Source of the DNA: Mesorhizobium_G sp049840935
GTDB taxonomy: Bacteria; Pseudomonadota; Alphaproteobacteria; Rhizobiales; Rhizobiaceae
Direction: 5' to 3'
Length of the DNA: 64,000 nucleotides
Assembly (NCBI GenBank): GCA_049840935.1
Contig: JASGJA010000024.1
Coordinates: 124,001-188,000 of the forward strand
Below the pieces are notes generated by a model. That model had not been told where the DNA came from and searched no databases. It saw only the letters and a program-made list of their open reading frames with translations. The translations under genes and the position numbers were made by a program. Shown in pieces: positions 17,657-26,399 of the stretch; position 1 is the stretch's first letter, and each line of letters opens with the position of its first letter.

Positions 17657-18091
17657 TCAAACCTTATGCGCCGGGCGCGAAGAAGCTTCCCACGCGCCAC
17701 CCAAATCAGCGAGCCGGGCTTCGACGCATTCGACCTGTACGCGGATCGCGCCACCACCCGCAAACAAGAGTTCAATGGTTCCCGCGGGCTCATCGTCCGC
17801 GGCAAAGCCAATCGCCAGCAGCGCCAGAATTTCCTTCGGCTTGTCGCGTTCGATGCCGGTCGATTGCACGCCCAGCACGCGGTCGAATTGCAGCACCGCG
17901 TTGCGGCGCTCGTTATGTTGTTTCAGCACGCCCTTTGCCGCTTCCCATGCAAACCGGTTCATCGGCAGGATGAGGCGCTTGTGAGCCGCATCGAACTGGA
18001 TTTCTCCAACCTTCATAAGCGCGTCCTGCACATGTGCAGACACGATATCGAGGTCGTCGGCATCAAGTGCGATGAGTTTCAGTGGTGTCAT
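17657..18091 (-). CDS. DUF2948 family protein
   Basis: 144 residues, beginning MTPLKLIALDADDLDIVSAHVQDALMKVG and containing RLILPMNRFAWEA and IGFAADDEPAGTIELLFAGGGAIRVQVECVEARLADLGGAW. This matches the alphaproteobacterial DUF2948 family (PF11161), usually found between murA and hisD as here. Soluble, function unknown. It is translationally close-coupled to hisD (two-base gap), so the unit reads DUF2948-hisD-UPF0262 downstream of murA. Confidence 0.87.
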   Translation of the reverse strand: MTPLKLIALDADDLDIVSAHVQDALMKVGEIQFDAAHKRLILPMNRFAWEAAKGVLKQHNERRNAVLQFDRVLGVQSTGIERDKPKEILALLAIGFAADDEPAGTIELLFAGGGAIRVQVECVEARLADLGGAWEASSRPAHKV

Positions 18092-18337
18092 TCAGCGGTT
18101 CCCGGCTGCGCAGATCAGCGCTTTGTTATGCGCTTGCGCGAACGGGCGCAACCGGCGCGCCGCATCGCACAATCCGATTTACACGACATGCATCCTTTCA
18201 ATCACGCATGCCTTTTCCGCGCCGCCGCACAAGGCGCGGCAATTTGCCGATCACAAATTTCGAGAATCAAAAAATTCCAAGTGATTTAGGTTAACAAAGA
18301 GTATATATGATGTTATACCTATGCGGGGTTTGGGCAA

Positions 18338-18532
18338 ATGAGCAAACACAATATCAGCGAATACTCCGTCGACCTGACGGAATTGGAAGTCCTGGTTGAA
18401 CCTGAAAGCGGCGATGTTTTCTGCATCTTCGAATTCGAGGAAGAACCGACCTTGATTGTGCGCATGAATCGGTTCCGCTTCAAGAACTTCCAAAACAAAT
18501 CAAAGGCAGCGCTGGCGCGACTGCTCCACTAA
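18338..18532 (+). CDS. hypothetical acidic protein, 64 aa
   Basis: Not recognised. Plus-strand frame from ATG at 18338 within a minus-strand neighbourhood. The product is strongly acidic in the first 40 residues (EYSVDLTELEVLVEPESGDVFCIFEFEEEP) and basic at the end (RMNRFRFKNFQNKSKAALARLLH). No signal peptide. An AT-rich stretch with TATATATGATGTTATA at about 18302-18317 could hold its promoter. It ends seven bases before the murA stop, so the two are convergent. May be real, but no family evidence supports it. Confidence 0.5.
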   Translation: MSKHNISEYSVDLTELEVLVEPESGDVFCIFEFEEEPTLIVRMNRFRFKNFQNKSKAALARLLH

Positions 18533-18539
18533 GATTGTC

Positions 18540-19830
18540 TTAGCTGGAGAGCCGCTCGATCTGCGCTCGGCAGTTGGAGAGCTTTTCTTCCAGCCGTTCG
18601 AAGCCACGGTCAAGGTGGTAGACACGGTTGACGATAGTCTCTCCTTCTGCAGCAAGCCCTGCGATAACCAGCGACACGGAAGCGCGCAGGTCAGTCGCCA
18701 TCACAGGCGCGCCGCGCAGCCTCGAAACACCGTCGACAACCGCCGTTTGACCGGACAGTGAAATATGCGCGCCGAGACGCGCCAGTTCCTGCACGTGCAT
18801 GAAGCGGTTTTCGAAAATCGTCTCGGTAATGTGCGACTTGCCCTTCGCCATTGTCATCAGCGCCATGAACTGCGCCTGCAGGTCGGTCGGGAAGCCGGGA
18901 AATGGTTCCGTCACCACGTCCACGGGTGCGATACCCGCGCCATTGCGCTTCACGCGGATGCCTTCATTCGTTGGTGTGATCTCCGCGCCGGTTTTGGCAA
19001 CCACATCAAGCGCCGATTGCAGCAATTCGGGCCGTGCGCCTTCCAGCAACACGTCTCCGCCCGTCATGGCCACTGCCATCGCATAGGTGCCCGTTTCGAT
19101 GCGATCTGGAATCACGCGGTGGCGTGCGCCGGAAAGCGACTCGACGCCGTCGATGGTAATGGTTGAGGTTCCTGCGCCGTAAACCTTCGCGCCCATTGCG
19201 TTCAGGCAGTCGGCTAGGTTCACGACTTCCGGCTCGCGCGCTGCGTTTTCCAGCACCGTTTCACCGCGGGCCAAAGTTGCAGCCATCATCAGCACATGCG
19301 TCGCGCCGACCGAAACCTTCGGAAACACATAGCGATTGCCGCGCAAACGGTTGCGCGCGGTCGCGATCACATAGCCGCTTTCGACATCGATTTCAGCACC
19401 CAGCGCTTGTAGGCCATCAATGAACAGATCAACCGGGCGTGTGCCGATTGCGCAGCCGCCGGGCAGAGAAACGCGCGCTTCGCCCATGCGGGCGAGAAGG
19501 GGGCCTACAACCCAGAAGCTGGCGCGCATTTTCGAGACAAGCTCATAGGGAGCCGTCGTATCGACAATGTTTCGCGCTGAAAAATTGATCGTGCGGGCGT
19601 AAAGCTCGCCCTGTTTTTCTCGGCGCCCATTAACCGAGTGATCGACGCCATGGTTCCCTAGAATGCGAATAAGCTGCTCAACATCTGCCAGATGCGGAAC
19701 GTTTTCCAGCGTAAGCGTATCGTCCGTCAGCAGCGAGGCGATGATGAGTGGCAGGGCGGCGTTTTTCGCGCCGGAGATCGGAATACTGCCGCGCAGTTCG
19801 TTCCCTCCGACGATTTTGATTTCGATCCAT
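18540..19830 (-). CDS. murA: UDP-N-acetylglucosamine 1-carboxyvinyltransferase (frameshifted at 19820-19822)
   Basis: First committed step of peptidoglycan synthesis: transfers enolpyruvate from PEP to UDP-GlcNAc. 429 residues when joined. From ATG at 19830 the expected MDRIKIVGGNELRGSIPISGAKNAALP needs removal of one T (plus strand) from TTT at 19820-19822; after that the frame is open to the end, through YELVSKMRASFWVVGPLL and the catalytic cysteine in SLPGGCAIGTRPVDLF. Without the correction the long frame has no start codon before an internal methionine about 100 residues in. Because murA is essential and no second copy is seen here, this shift is most likely a sequence error. Confidence 0.94.
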
Positions 19831-19937
19831 TGAAAATCTTTCTATCCGGTCCCGCCCGGTAAATAGCGAAGCGCCCGTCTATCTCATTGCGCCCGATGGT
19901 TCAAGAAATGGCCTTCTCCAGACTGGCCGCCAAGCTT

Positions 19938-20093
19938 TCACGTCTTTTTCTCGGTGCCTTCCGCACTCTTATCAGCGACCTTTCGCTGTCTGGCCTGCGC
20001 TTTTCGCTTAAGAAGGTTTGCACGCAGTTCCGCAGCCTGCCGCGCCTTGCGGCGTTCTTCGCTGGTCGCGTTGCTATTCTTTTCGGCGGTCAC
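19938..20093 (-). CDS. small basic hypothetical protein, 51 aa
   Basis: GTG start at 20093; an in-frame TGA stands two codons upstream, so no longer form exists. The product is highly charged, MTAEKNSNATSEERRKARQA at the N-terminus, then ANLLKRKAQARQRK and a lysine-rich tail: a likely helical, nucleic-acid-binding-type composition. It lies 107 bases upstream of murA on the same strand. I recall similar short lysine/arginine-rich proteins beside murA in rhizobia, unverified. Function unknown. Confidence 0.6.
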   Translation of the reverse strand: MTAEKNSNATSEERRKARQAAELRANLLKRKAQARQRKVADKSAEGTEKKT

Positions 20094-20282
20094 AGGTCAA
20101 TTCGTCCCAAAGTCAGTCAAGATCAACAGACGATGGCATATTTGCGGCTTGGCGGCGCGTTCCACAAGGGCTTGCGAATGCGCGGGTTTCTTTGGGTGTG
20201 TATAATAGTGCGCAGGAAAATGTGGCGGAATGGCTTTTCCCGTGTTGACGAACGATGTGAAATCAAGGAAAAGCCGCCCGAT

Positions 20283-20357
<75 letters not shown>

Positions 20358-20421
20358 TTTTCGGTGTCGGCATACCCGGTTACTGCGAACACCGCGCCGC
20401 AGCCGACAGCGAAGGAAAACC

Positions 20422-21736
20422 ATGCAACCCATCGCCTTAACTGGTCTTGCCCGCGATTTGGCCCGCCGTGCGGATGAGAGCAGGCCGGTTCGCATCGGTG
20501 TTATCGGCTCCGGCGAAATGGGCACCGATCTCGTTACCCAGTGCATGTTGATGAAGGGCGTCGAGCTTGCGGCCATGTCCACCCGCAGGCCGCACACTGC
20601 GCGCAATGCGGTTCGCATTGCCTATGGCGATGAGGACCGTGCAGTTGAAGCGCACACAGCTTCCGCCGTCACGCAAGCCATCGAAGCCGGAAAACTCGCG
20701 ATCACGAGCAACGAACTGCTCGTCACCAATCCGCTGCTCGACGTCATTATTGACGCCACTGGAAAACCCGGCGTTGCTGCTGATTTCGACCTGATGGCGA
20801 TGGAGCACGGCAAGCATGTCGTGATGATGAACGTCGAGGCTGACGTCACCATCGGACCCTATCTGAAGCAGCAGGCCGACAAGCTTGGGGTGCTCTATTC
20901 AATTGGCGCGGGCGACGAGCCTTCAAGCTGTATGGAACTGATCGAATTTGCAACCGCGCTTGGCTACACCATCGTTGCGGCAGGCAAGGGCAAGAACAAT
21001 CCGCTCAATCACGACGCAGTGCCGGACGACTATCGCGAAGAGGCCGAGCGCCGGAATATGAACCCGCGCATGCTGGTCGAGTTTGTGGACGGTTCCAAGA
21101 CGATGGTGGAAATGGCCGCTATCGCCAACGCTACCGGTCTGGTGCCGGATATTGCTGGAATGCATGGACCGAGTGCCAGCCGCGATCAACTGGCCAAGGT
21201 ATTGATTCCACAAGAAGCTGGCGGTGTTCTGTCGCGCAAGGGCGTAGTCGATTATACAATCGGCAAGGGCGTCGCGCCGGGCGTTTTCGTCGTTGTGGAG
21301 GCCACTCATCCCCGCATCATCGAACGTATGGATGATCTGCATGTGGGGCACGGACCCTATTATGCGTTTCACCGCCCCTACCATCTCACGTCGCTGGAAG
21401 TTCCGCTCACGGCGGCGCGAATTGTGCTTTACGGAAAGCCGGACATGGTGCCGCTGCCGCGCCCAGTGGCGGAAGTTTGCGCAGTCGCAAAACGCGATCT
21501 GAAACCCGGCGAGAGTTTCGATGCCATCGGCGAGACTTGCTACCGGTCATGGACCATGACGGTTGAGGAAGCGCGGCAAAACAAGGCGATTTCCTGTCGG
21601 CCTGCTGGAAGGCGGCAAAGTGCTAAAGCCCGTCGCCAAAGGCGAGTTGCTCACCACCGAAAACGCAACGCCCGACATGACGACGCGCCTTTATGCGCTT
21701 CGGCGCAAACAGGATGAAATGCTGCACGGCAAATAG
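20422..21736 (+). CDS. SAF-domain, homoserine-dehydrogenase-like oxidoreductase (frameshifted at 21590-21592)
   Basis: 437 residues when joined. The N-terminal Rossmann part has IGVIGSGEMGTDLVTQ (about residues 24-39) and DVIIDATGKPGVAADF, then MEHGKHVVMMNVEADVTIGPYL and YSIGAGDEPSSCMEL, as in homoserine dehydrogenase-like proteins. The C-terminal part is a SAF domain. The first frame ends in nonsense; removing one T from TTT at 21590-21592 gives KAIPVGLLEGGKVLKPVAKG then ELLTTENATPDMTTRLYALR and the stop at 21734-21736. The 1315-base span fits one extra base. Substrate unknown. tRNA-Thr lies 64 bases upstream. Confidence 0.85.
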
Positions 21737-21740
21737 CGTA

Positions 21741-22556
21741 TCAGCTTCCGAGTTCGACGGAACGCTTTCGCGCTGCCTCAACAGCGTCAGCCAGCAAATT
21801 CGCCAGTTTTTCTCCGCCCATCAACACGTCGAGCGCAGCAGCAGTCGTGCCGTTGGGGCTTGTCACCTGCCGGCGCAACTCGCCCGGATCTTCCCGCGTT
21901 TCGGCTGCAAGGCTAGCCGCGCCATACACCGTTTGCATGGCAAGCAATCTGGCCGTTTCGGCGGGCAGGCCAACCTTTTCGGCGGCCTTTGTTAGGCACT
22001 CGATGAAGTGAAAAATATAGGCGGGACCGGAGCCGGAAACGGCGGTTACGGCGTCCATCAAATCTTCGCTGTCGATGCTGGCAACTTCGCCGCTGGCAGA
22101 AAGCAAATCGCTGATCGTTTCGCGCGCAGTAGCGGTTACAGCCGGATTGGCATAGACGACCATCATGCCCTTGCCGATTGCGGCTGGCGTGTTCGGCATG
22201 CAGCGAAGCACGGGCGTGCCGGCACCCAGAACAGCCTCGAAAGTCTTGATCGGCGTGCCTGCGGCAATCGAAACGAATGTCGCCGTTCCGGCACCAAATT
22301 GTGTATAGCCGTCAATAACTTGACGGATAACCTGCGGCTTGACCGCAATAACGATTATCTCAGGAATTTCACCACCCGGCAGGTCTTGTGAGCTGCTTCC
22401 GGTTGCAACGTTCAAGCCCGCAGCACGGACACGCAGCGCTTCGTTCGGCTCAACGACAAAAACGTCGGAGGGCTTCAACTTACCGGATTTCAACCAGCCC
22501 GAAAGCATGGCAAAGCCCATATTTCCGCAGCCGACGAGTACCAGTTTCAAGTGCAT
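21741..22556 (-). CDS. proC: pyrroline-5-carboxylate reductase
   Basis: Final step of proline biosynthesis, NAD(P)H-dependent reduction of 1-pyrroline-5-carboxylate. 271 residues from ATG at 22556, with GGAG 7 bases upstream. LVLVGCGNMGFAMLSGWL is the dinucleotide fold, followed by VFVVEPNEALR, IIVIAVKPQVI, RCMPNTPAAIGKGM and the ProC signature VTAVSGSGPAYIFHFIECLTKAAEKVGL. C-terminal RQVTSPNGTTAAALDVL is typical. Convergent with the SAF-domain gene, stops four bases apart. Confidence 0.95.
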   Translation of the reverse strand: MHLKLVLVGCGNMGFAMLSGWLKSGKLKPSDVFVVEPNEALRVRAAGLNVATGSSSQDLPGGEIPEIIVIAVKPQVIRQVIDGYTQFGAGTATFVSIAAGTPIKTFEAVLGAGTPVLRCMPNTPAAIGKGMMVVYANPAVTATARETISDLLSASGEVASIDSEDLMDAVTAVSGSGPAYIFHFIECLTKAAEKVGLPAETARLLAMQTVYGAASLAAETREDPGELRRQVTSPNGTTAAALDVLMGGEKLANLLADAVEAARKRSVELGS

Positions 22557-22619
22557 ATCCACTCTCCGTTTGGCACTGCTTTAAAGGCAGTCAGGCCAAA
22601 CGGAAAGGGCTGGGGCAAC

Positions 22620-22844
22620 TCAATGGAAGCTGCCGAATGAAAAAGGGTTGGTATCGAAGCCAAGACGCGGCTTTTCCGACTTGCTTTCGGAGGTGCTCTT
22701 GATCGAGCCGGTCGCGGTTGTATCGACCAGCTGCTCCTGCGTTACCGGCTTGTCAGTCTTGACCGGGCGCTTGGTTCCTTCGGCGGCAAAAGCAGTGCTC
22801 GACAGCGCCAGAATTGCGGCCAATGCGATGGATGCGGCTTTCAT
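22620..22844 (-). CDS. small secreted protein (DUF680-like), 74 aa
   Basis: ATG at 22844 with AAAGGAAAC upstream. Residues 1-21 are a signal peptide (MKAASIALAAILALSSTAFAA). The mature part is hydrophilic, containing TDKPVTQEQLVDTTATGSI and ending PRLGFDTNPFSFGSFH. The layout resembles the small secreted DUF680 proteins of rhizobia, but the assignment rests on memory. The gene lies downstream of a TetR regulator on the same strand, and the 118-base gap between them contains repeated TGTACA sequences, suggesting dedicated control. Confidence 0.7.
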   Translation of the reverse strand: MKAASIALAAILALSSTAFAAEGTKRPVKTDKPVTQEQLVDTTATGSIKSTSESKSEKPRLGFDTNPFSFGSFH

Positions 22845-22875
22845 CTCTTTGTTTCCTTTGATAAATCTCAAATGC

Positions 22876-22944
22876 CGTACACGTACACAAAAATGTACAT
22901 ATATTGATTTTGATCGAGTTTCAACTAGAAAATGTACATGTACA
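22876..22944. promoter_or_regulatory. TGTACA palindromes before the small secreted gene
   Basis: Three related sites: CGTACACGTACAC at 22876-22888, TGTACAT at 22894-22900, and the perfect 12-base palindrome TGTACATGTACA at 22933-22944, the last flanked by A/T runs. They sit 32 to 100 bases upstream of the ATG at 22844. The neighbouring TetR protein is an obvious candidate binder, but this is inference. Confidence 0.55.
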
Positions 22945-22962
22945 ATTTTTAGGAAGGACGTT

Positions 22963-23622
22963 TTAGAGCTTGCAATTTGTCCCGCATTCGCCGGGATCGC
23001 CCAGCGAAGTGATCTCGCATTCGGTGACGGCGCGCATACCGACATCGATCATTCTTTCAGCAAAAACAGTAGGTTCGCCGAACGGAAACTTAGGAAAGGT
23101 GATTAAAAGCGATACCGCGCCATGAATGGTAGACCAGAGCATTGTGGCGATGGAGAACACATCGCCCTTCATCTGGCCGCGCGAAACTGCCGCATCGATC
23201 TGCGACAAAAGCAGGTTCAGGCAGGGATTGTTCTTTTTCAGCGTGTCGAAGGTTTCGTCTTCATGCTGATGAGCCTTCGGCGTCATGAAAACCGTAATAT
23301 ATTCATTCGGGTTCTCGAGAGCGAAGGCGACATACTCTTTTAGGCCGCGACGTATAGATTCCAATGGGTTATCGGATTGCCGGGCTGCAACGCGCCGCGC
23401 CAGTGTCGCGAAAGCATCCTCTGCGACGGCCAGCAAAATCTCGTCCTTGTCCGCAAAATAGGAATAGACGGACATCGGCGCGTAACCGACTTTTTCAGCG
23501 AGTTTTCTGATAGTTAGCCCCTCATAACCCTCATCTGCAATGAGTTCATGAGCCGCCGATAAAAGCTCGGCACGGGTGTCTGCCTTTTGGCGTTCTCGGC
23601 GTGACATAGCCGGGGCGTTCAT
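22963..23622 (-). CDS. TetR/AcrR-family regulator (WHG-type C-terminal domain)
   Basis: 219 residues from ATG at 23622 (AAGGAATCG upstream); the frame is open further upstream but the start at MNAPAMSRRERQ fits. HTH at about residues 12-55: AELLSAAHELIADEGYEGLTIRKLAEKVGYAPMSVYSYFADKDEILLAV. The C-terminal effector part includes SIATMLWSTIHGAVSLLITFPKFPF, the W..HG pattern of the WHG domain group. Ligand unknown. Possible autoregulatory palindromes lie upstream (23651-23747), and TGTACA sites lie before the next gene downstream. Confidence 0.9.
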   Translation of the reverse strand: MNAPAMSRRERQKADTRAELLSAAHELIADEGYEGLTIRKLAEKVGYAPMSVYSYFADKDEILLAVAEDAFATLARRVAARQSDNPLESIRRGLKEYVAFALENPNEYITVFMTPKAHQHEDETFDTLKKNNPCLNLLLSQIDAAVSRGQMKGDVFSIATMLWSTIHGAVSLLITFPKFPFGEPTVFAERMIDVGMRAVTECEITSLGDPGECGTNCKL

Positions 23623-23650
23623 AGGTCGATTCCTTGCATGATGCGTAAAT

Positions 23651-23747
23651 ATACGCCGTACGAAAGCGGTTTCAACGGCACTTTTGGCCCAAACTATGGG
23701 GTGTTTTAGTCGCAAAATATGCAATATTAGGAAAAATACGCCCGTAT
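23651..23747. promoter_or_regulatory. candidate TetR autoregulatory palindromes
   Basis: Two related inverted sequences upstream of the TetR gene: ATACGCCGTAC at 23651-23661 (TACG-C-CGTA arms) and ATACGCCCGTAT at 23736-23747 (ATACG-CC-CGTAT arms). They are 29 and 114 bases upstream of the ATG. They differ from the TGTACA sites downstream, so only one set, if either, need belong to this protein. Confidence 0.4.
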
Positions 23748-23839
23748 AACTTTAAAAATGCGCCGCAAAAATGCGGTTTAACGCTTTATTCTGACGCAAG
23801 TCTTAGCTTTGGCGGGACATTCGAGAGCAGTCGGCGGGA

Positions 23840-24253
23840 ATGATGGAAGGCGAGGAAGAAGCAGATAAGGCGAGCCGGTCTATCCCCTCTCTTGCGCATG
23901 CGCTGGAGGAGGCGAGGGCGCGCGCCAAGCTGCAATATGAGGCGGTCATTTCGCCGGACGACGACGAGTCTGAACCGGCCCCAATCGCGAAACATGGGTC
24001 GCTATTGGATTTCGTGCAGCCGAGTTCAGACAGACCTTTGGGGCTCGAAAGCAAAGCGCAAATTGCTCGCATGGCAGTGGAAGCGGATATTGCGCGCAGG
24101 GCTCTATCGGGCGGTACGGCGAAGGCGGCAAACGACATGCAGGAAAGCATGGACGAGATGCGCGGCGCGCTTATGGAATGCCTTGAGGCGGTCCGGGAAT
24201 GCCGGGAGCTGGTTCGGGCGATGGCTATCCGGCGCGACCGCAATTATTTCTGA
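23840..24253 (+). CDS. hypothetical protein with C-terminal helix, 137 aa
   Basis: Not assigned to a named family. ATG at 23840 (a second ATG at 23843) with CGGGA just upstream. The N-terminal half is acidic and probably disordered (MMEGEEEADKASRSIPSLAHALEEARARAKLQYEAV), with an internal KHGSLLDFVQPSSDRPLGL segment, and the C-terminal half reads as a helical, coiled-coil-like stretch (SKAQIARMAVEADIARRAL... ECLEAVRECRELVRAMAIRR). No membrane segment. It precedes folD by 104 bases on the same strand. Codon choice matches neighbours, so likely real. Confidence 0.65.
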   Translation: MMEGEEEADKASRSIPSLAHALEEARARAKLQYEAVISPDDDESEPAPIAKHGSLLDFVQPSSDRPLGLESKAQIARMAVEADIARRALSGGTAKAANDMQESMDEMRGALMECLEAVRECRELVRAMAIRRDRNYF

Positions 24254-24357
24254 AATCTGGTTGGTTTTCGCTTTTGCGGCAAAAGGCGGCGCAAGCGCGG
24301 ATTGCGCGGCTCGCGTTTGTTGATTATCGCCGGACATACCAAGTTCCGGAGACAAGC

Positions 24358-25248
24358 ATGGCTCAACGAATCGACGGCAAGCAGATCGCAGAGGAAGTGG
24401 TCGCGCAGGTCAAGGAACGAGCGGCCAAGCTGATCGCGGAAAAGAACATTCAGCCCGGACTGGCAGTGATTATCGTCGGTGAAGACCCGGCCAGTCAGGT
24501 CTATGTTTCTTCCAAATCGAAGAAGGCCAAGGAATGCGGGTTCAAGTCGGTGCAGCACACGCTGCCGGCGGACACCAGCGAGGCCGACCTTCTGGCGCTG
24601 ATTGCGAGCCTCAACGCAGACAAATCGATCCACGGCATTCTGGTGCAATTGCCACTGCCGGGACATATCGATTCGGGCCGCGTGATCCAGACAATCGCGC
24701 CGGAAAAGGACGTTGACGGGTTCCATTTCGTCAATGTCGGCAAGTTGGTGACGGGCGAGACGGAAACGGCGTTCGTTCCTTGCACTCCGGCGGGTTCGAT
24801 GATCCTGATCGAACGCGTACGCGGCAAGGATTTATCTGGCCTCACCGCTGTTGTGGTGGGGCGGTCGAACATTGTCGGCAAGCCGATGGCGAACCTGCTG
24901 CTCGGCGCGAACTGCACGGTGACAGTTGCGCACAGCCGCACTAAGGATTTGCCAGCAGTTTGCCGCACGGCGGATATTCTGGTCGCGGCGGTGGGACGAC
25001 CGGAAATGGTGAAAGGCGACTGGGTGAAGCCCGGCGCGACGGTTATCGATGTCGGCATCAATCGAATTTCCACCGGCGACGGCAAAACGCGGCTGGTGGG
25101 CGATGTGGACTATGCGGCAGCGGAAAAGGTTGCGGGCGCCATCACGCCGGTGCCGGGCGGAGTCGGGCCAATGACGATTGCCCTGTTGATGGCGAACACG
25201 CTCGTTTCCGCCTATCTTGCTGCCGGACTGGAAAGGCCTCAATTCTAG
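24358..25248 (+). CDS. folD: bifunctional methylenetetrahydrofolate dehydrogenase/cyclohydrolase
   Basis: Interconverts 5,10-methylene- and 10-formyl-tetrahydrofolate, feeding one-carbon metabolism. 296 residues from ATG at 24358. Key features: GEDPASQVYVSSKSKKAKECG with the catalytic lysine (about residues 42-62), VQLPLPGHIDSGRVIQTIAPEKDVDGFH, GRSNIVGKPMANLLL for the NADP site and the C-terminal ITPVPGGVGPMTIALLMANT. Standard length and gapless. The AraC/DJ-1 regulator follows 38 bases downstream. Confidence 0.97.
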   Translation: MAQRIDGKQIAEEVVAQVKERAAKLIAEKNIQPGLAVIIVGEDPASQVYVSSKSKKAKECGFKSVQHTLPADTSEADLLALIASLNADKSIHGILVQLPLPGHIDSGRVIQTIAPEKDVDGFHFVNVGKLVTGETETAFVPCTPAGSMILIERVRGKDLSGLTAVVVGRSNIVGKPMANLLLGANCTVTVAHSRTKDLPAVCRTADILVAAVGRPEMVKGDWVKPGATVIDVGINRISTGDGKTRLVGDVDYAAAEKVAGAITPVPGGVGPMTIALLMANTLVSAYLAAGLERPQF

Positions 25249-25286
25249 ACTAAGGCAAATGCGGTTTCCAGCGACCGGGGCGGCGG

Positions 25287-26294
25287 ATGGAACAGGAAGT
25301 GCGGACCAATTTGGCGGAGGTTAGCCAGCGCGGAGCGGATGCGCATTTGCGCCATCGGCAATTCGCATTTCTGATGGTCGAGAAATTTCCGATGTTCTCG
25401 CTGGCCGCCGCAATCGACATTTTGCGCTCGGCAAACCGACAATTGGGGCATTCGTTTTATAGCTGGATAACAGTTTCGGCTGATGGCGAGTCGGTGATGG
25501 CGTCGAACGGCCTGCCGGTGAAGGTGGATTACAGCATCGCCGATGTTCCTAATGCCGACATTCTGTTTGTGGCGGCAGGGCTGTCGCTGGAGTTTCCCGG
25601 CAAGAGTAAGGTGCTGGCCGGATTGCGCAAATGGGGACGTCGCGGCGGCGCGCTCGGTGCGCTTTCGGTCGGGTCGCATTTGCTGGCCGAGGCGGGGCAA
25701 CTCGACGGCTATCGCTGCACAATTCATTGGGAGAATCGCGCCTCATTCATGGAGGCGTTTCCGGGGATCGAATGTTCCGGCAATGTGTTTGAAATCGACC
25801 GCAAGCGATACACGTGCGCGGGCGGTACAACGTCCATCGATTTGATGCTGGCCGTTGTTCGTGACGATCTGGGGCCGGGGATCGCCAATGAGGTCGCGAA
25901 CCAGTTCAATTATGAGCGGGTGCGGTCCACCTCTGACCGCCAGCGGCGCGGTCCTGAACGCGACCTAATGGGCAAATCCGAAAAGCTTAAGAAGATCGTC
26001 GAGCGCATGGCGGATACGTTGGATGAGCCCCTGTCGGCGGTGCAGTTAGCGAAGTCGGCAGGACTTTCTGTGCGGCAGGTCGAGCGGCTATTTTTGCGCC
26101 ATATGAACATGACGCCGGGGAAATACTACACGCGGTTGCGGCTGGAACGCGCCCGCGAATTGCTGCGGCAGACCAACATGCCGATTTTCGATATTGCCGT
26201 GGCGACGGGATTCGCCTCACATTCGTATTTTGCACAGAGCTATCGCCAGCATTTCGGCAGGCCGCCAAGCGAAGAACGACGCACGACGTATTGA
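25287..26294 (+). CDS. GlxA-type regulator (DJ-1/PfpI domain plus AraC HTH)
   Basis: 335 residues. Residues about 25-195 form a DJ-1/PfpI-like ligand domain (FAFLMVEKFPMFSLAAAIDILRSANR, CAGGTTSIDLMLAVV); residues about 230-330 form the AraC-type double HTH (LAKSAGLSVRQVERLFLRHMNMTPGKYY and FDIAVATGFASHSYFAQSYRQHFGRPP). The nucleophile-elbow position reads SVGSHLLAEAG, without the cysteine of active DJ-1 enzymes, consistent with a sensor role. Relatives regulate carnitine, choline or glycine-betaine metabolism; the target here is unknown. Start taken at 25287; the preceding gene is folD. Confidence 0.88.
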   Translation: MEQEVRTNLAEVSQRGADAHLRHRQFAFLMVEKFPMFSLAAAIDILRSANRQLGHSFYSWITVSADGESVMASNGLPVKVDYSIADVPNADILFVAAGLSLEFPGKSKVLAGLRKWGRRGGALGALSVGSHLLAEAGQLDGYRCTIHWENRASFMEAFPGIECSGNVFEIDRKRYTCAGGTTSIDLMLAVVRDDLGPGIANEVANQFNYERVRSTSDRQRRGPERDLMGKSEKLKKIVERMADTLDEPLSAVQLAKSAGLSVRQVERLFLRHMNMTPGKYYTRLRLERARELLRQTNMPIFDIAVATGFASHSYFAQSYRQHFGRPPSEERRTTY

Positions 26295-26399
26295 GACGGT
26301 CGGATGAGGGGTGAACTACCCTGCAAATCGGCCGCTCCGCCATTGTAACATGCGGCTTGTTTGGATAGCTTCGCGCGACTTAATTCACGAGGGCAAATC

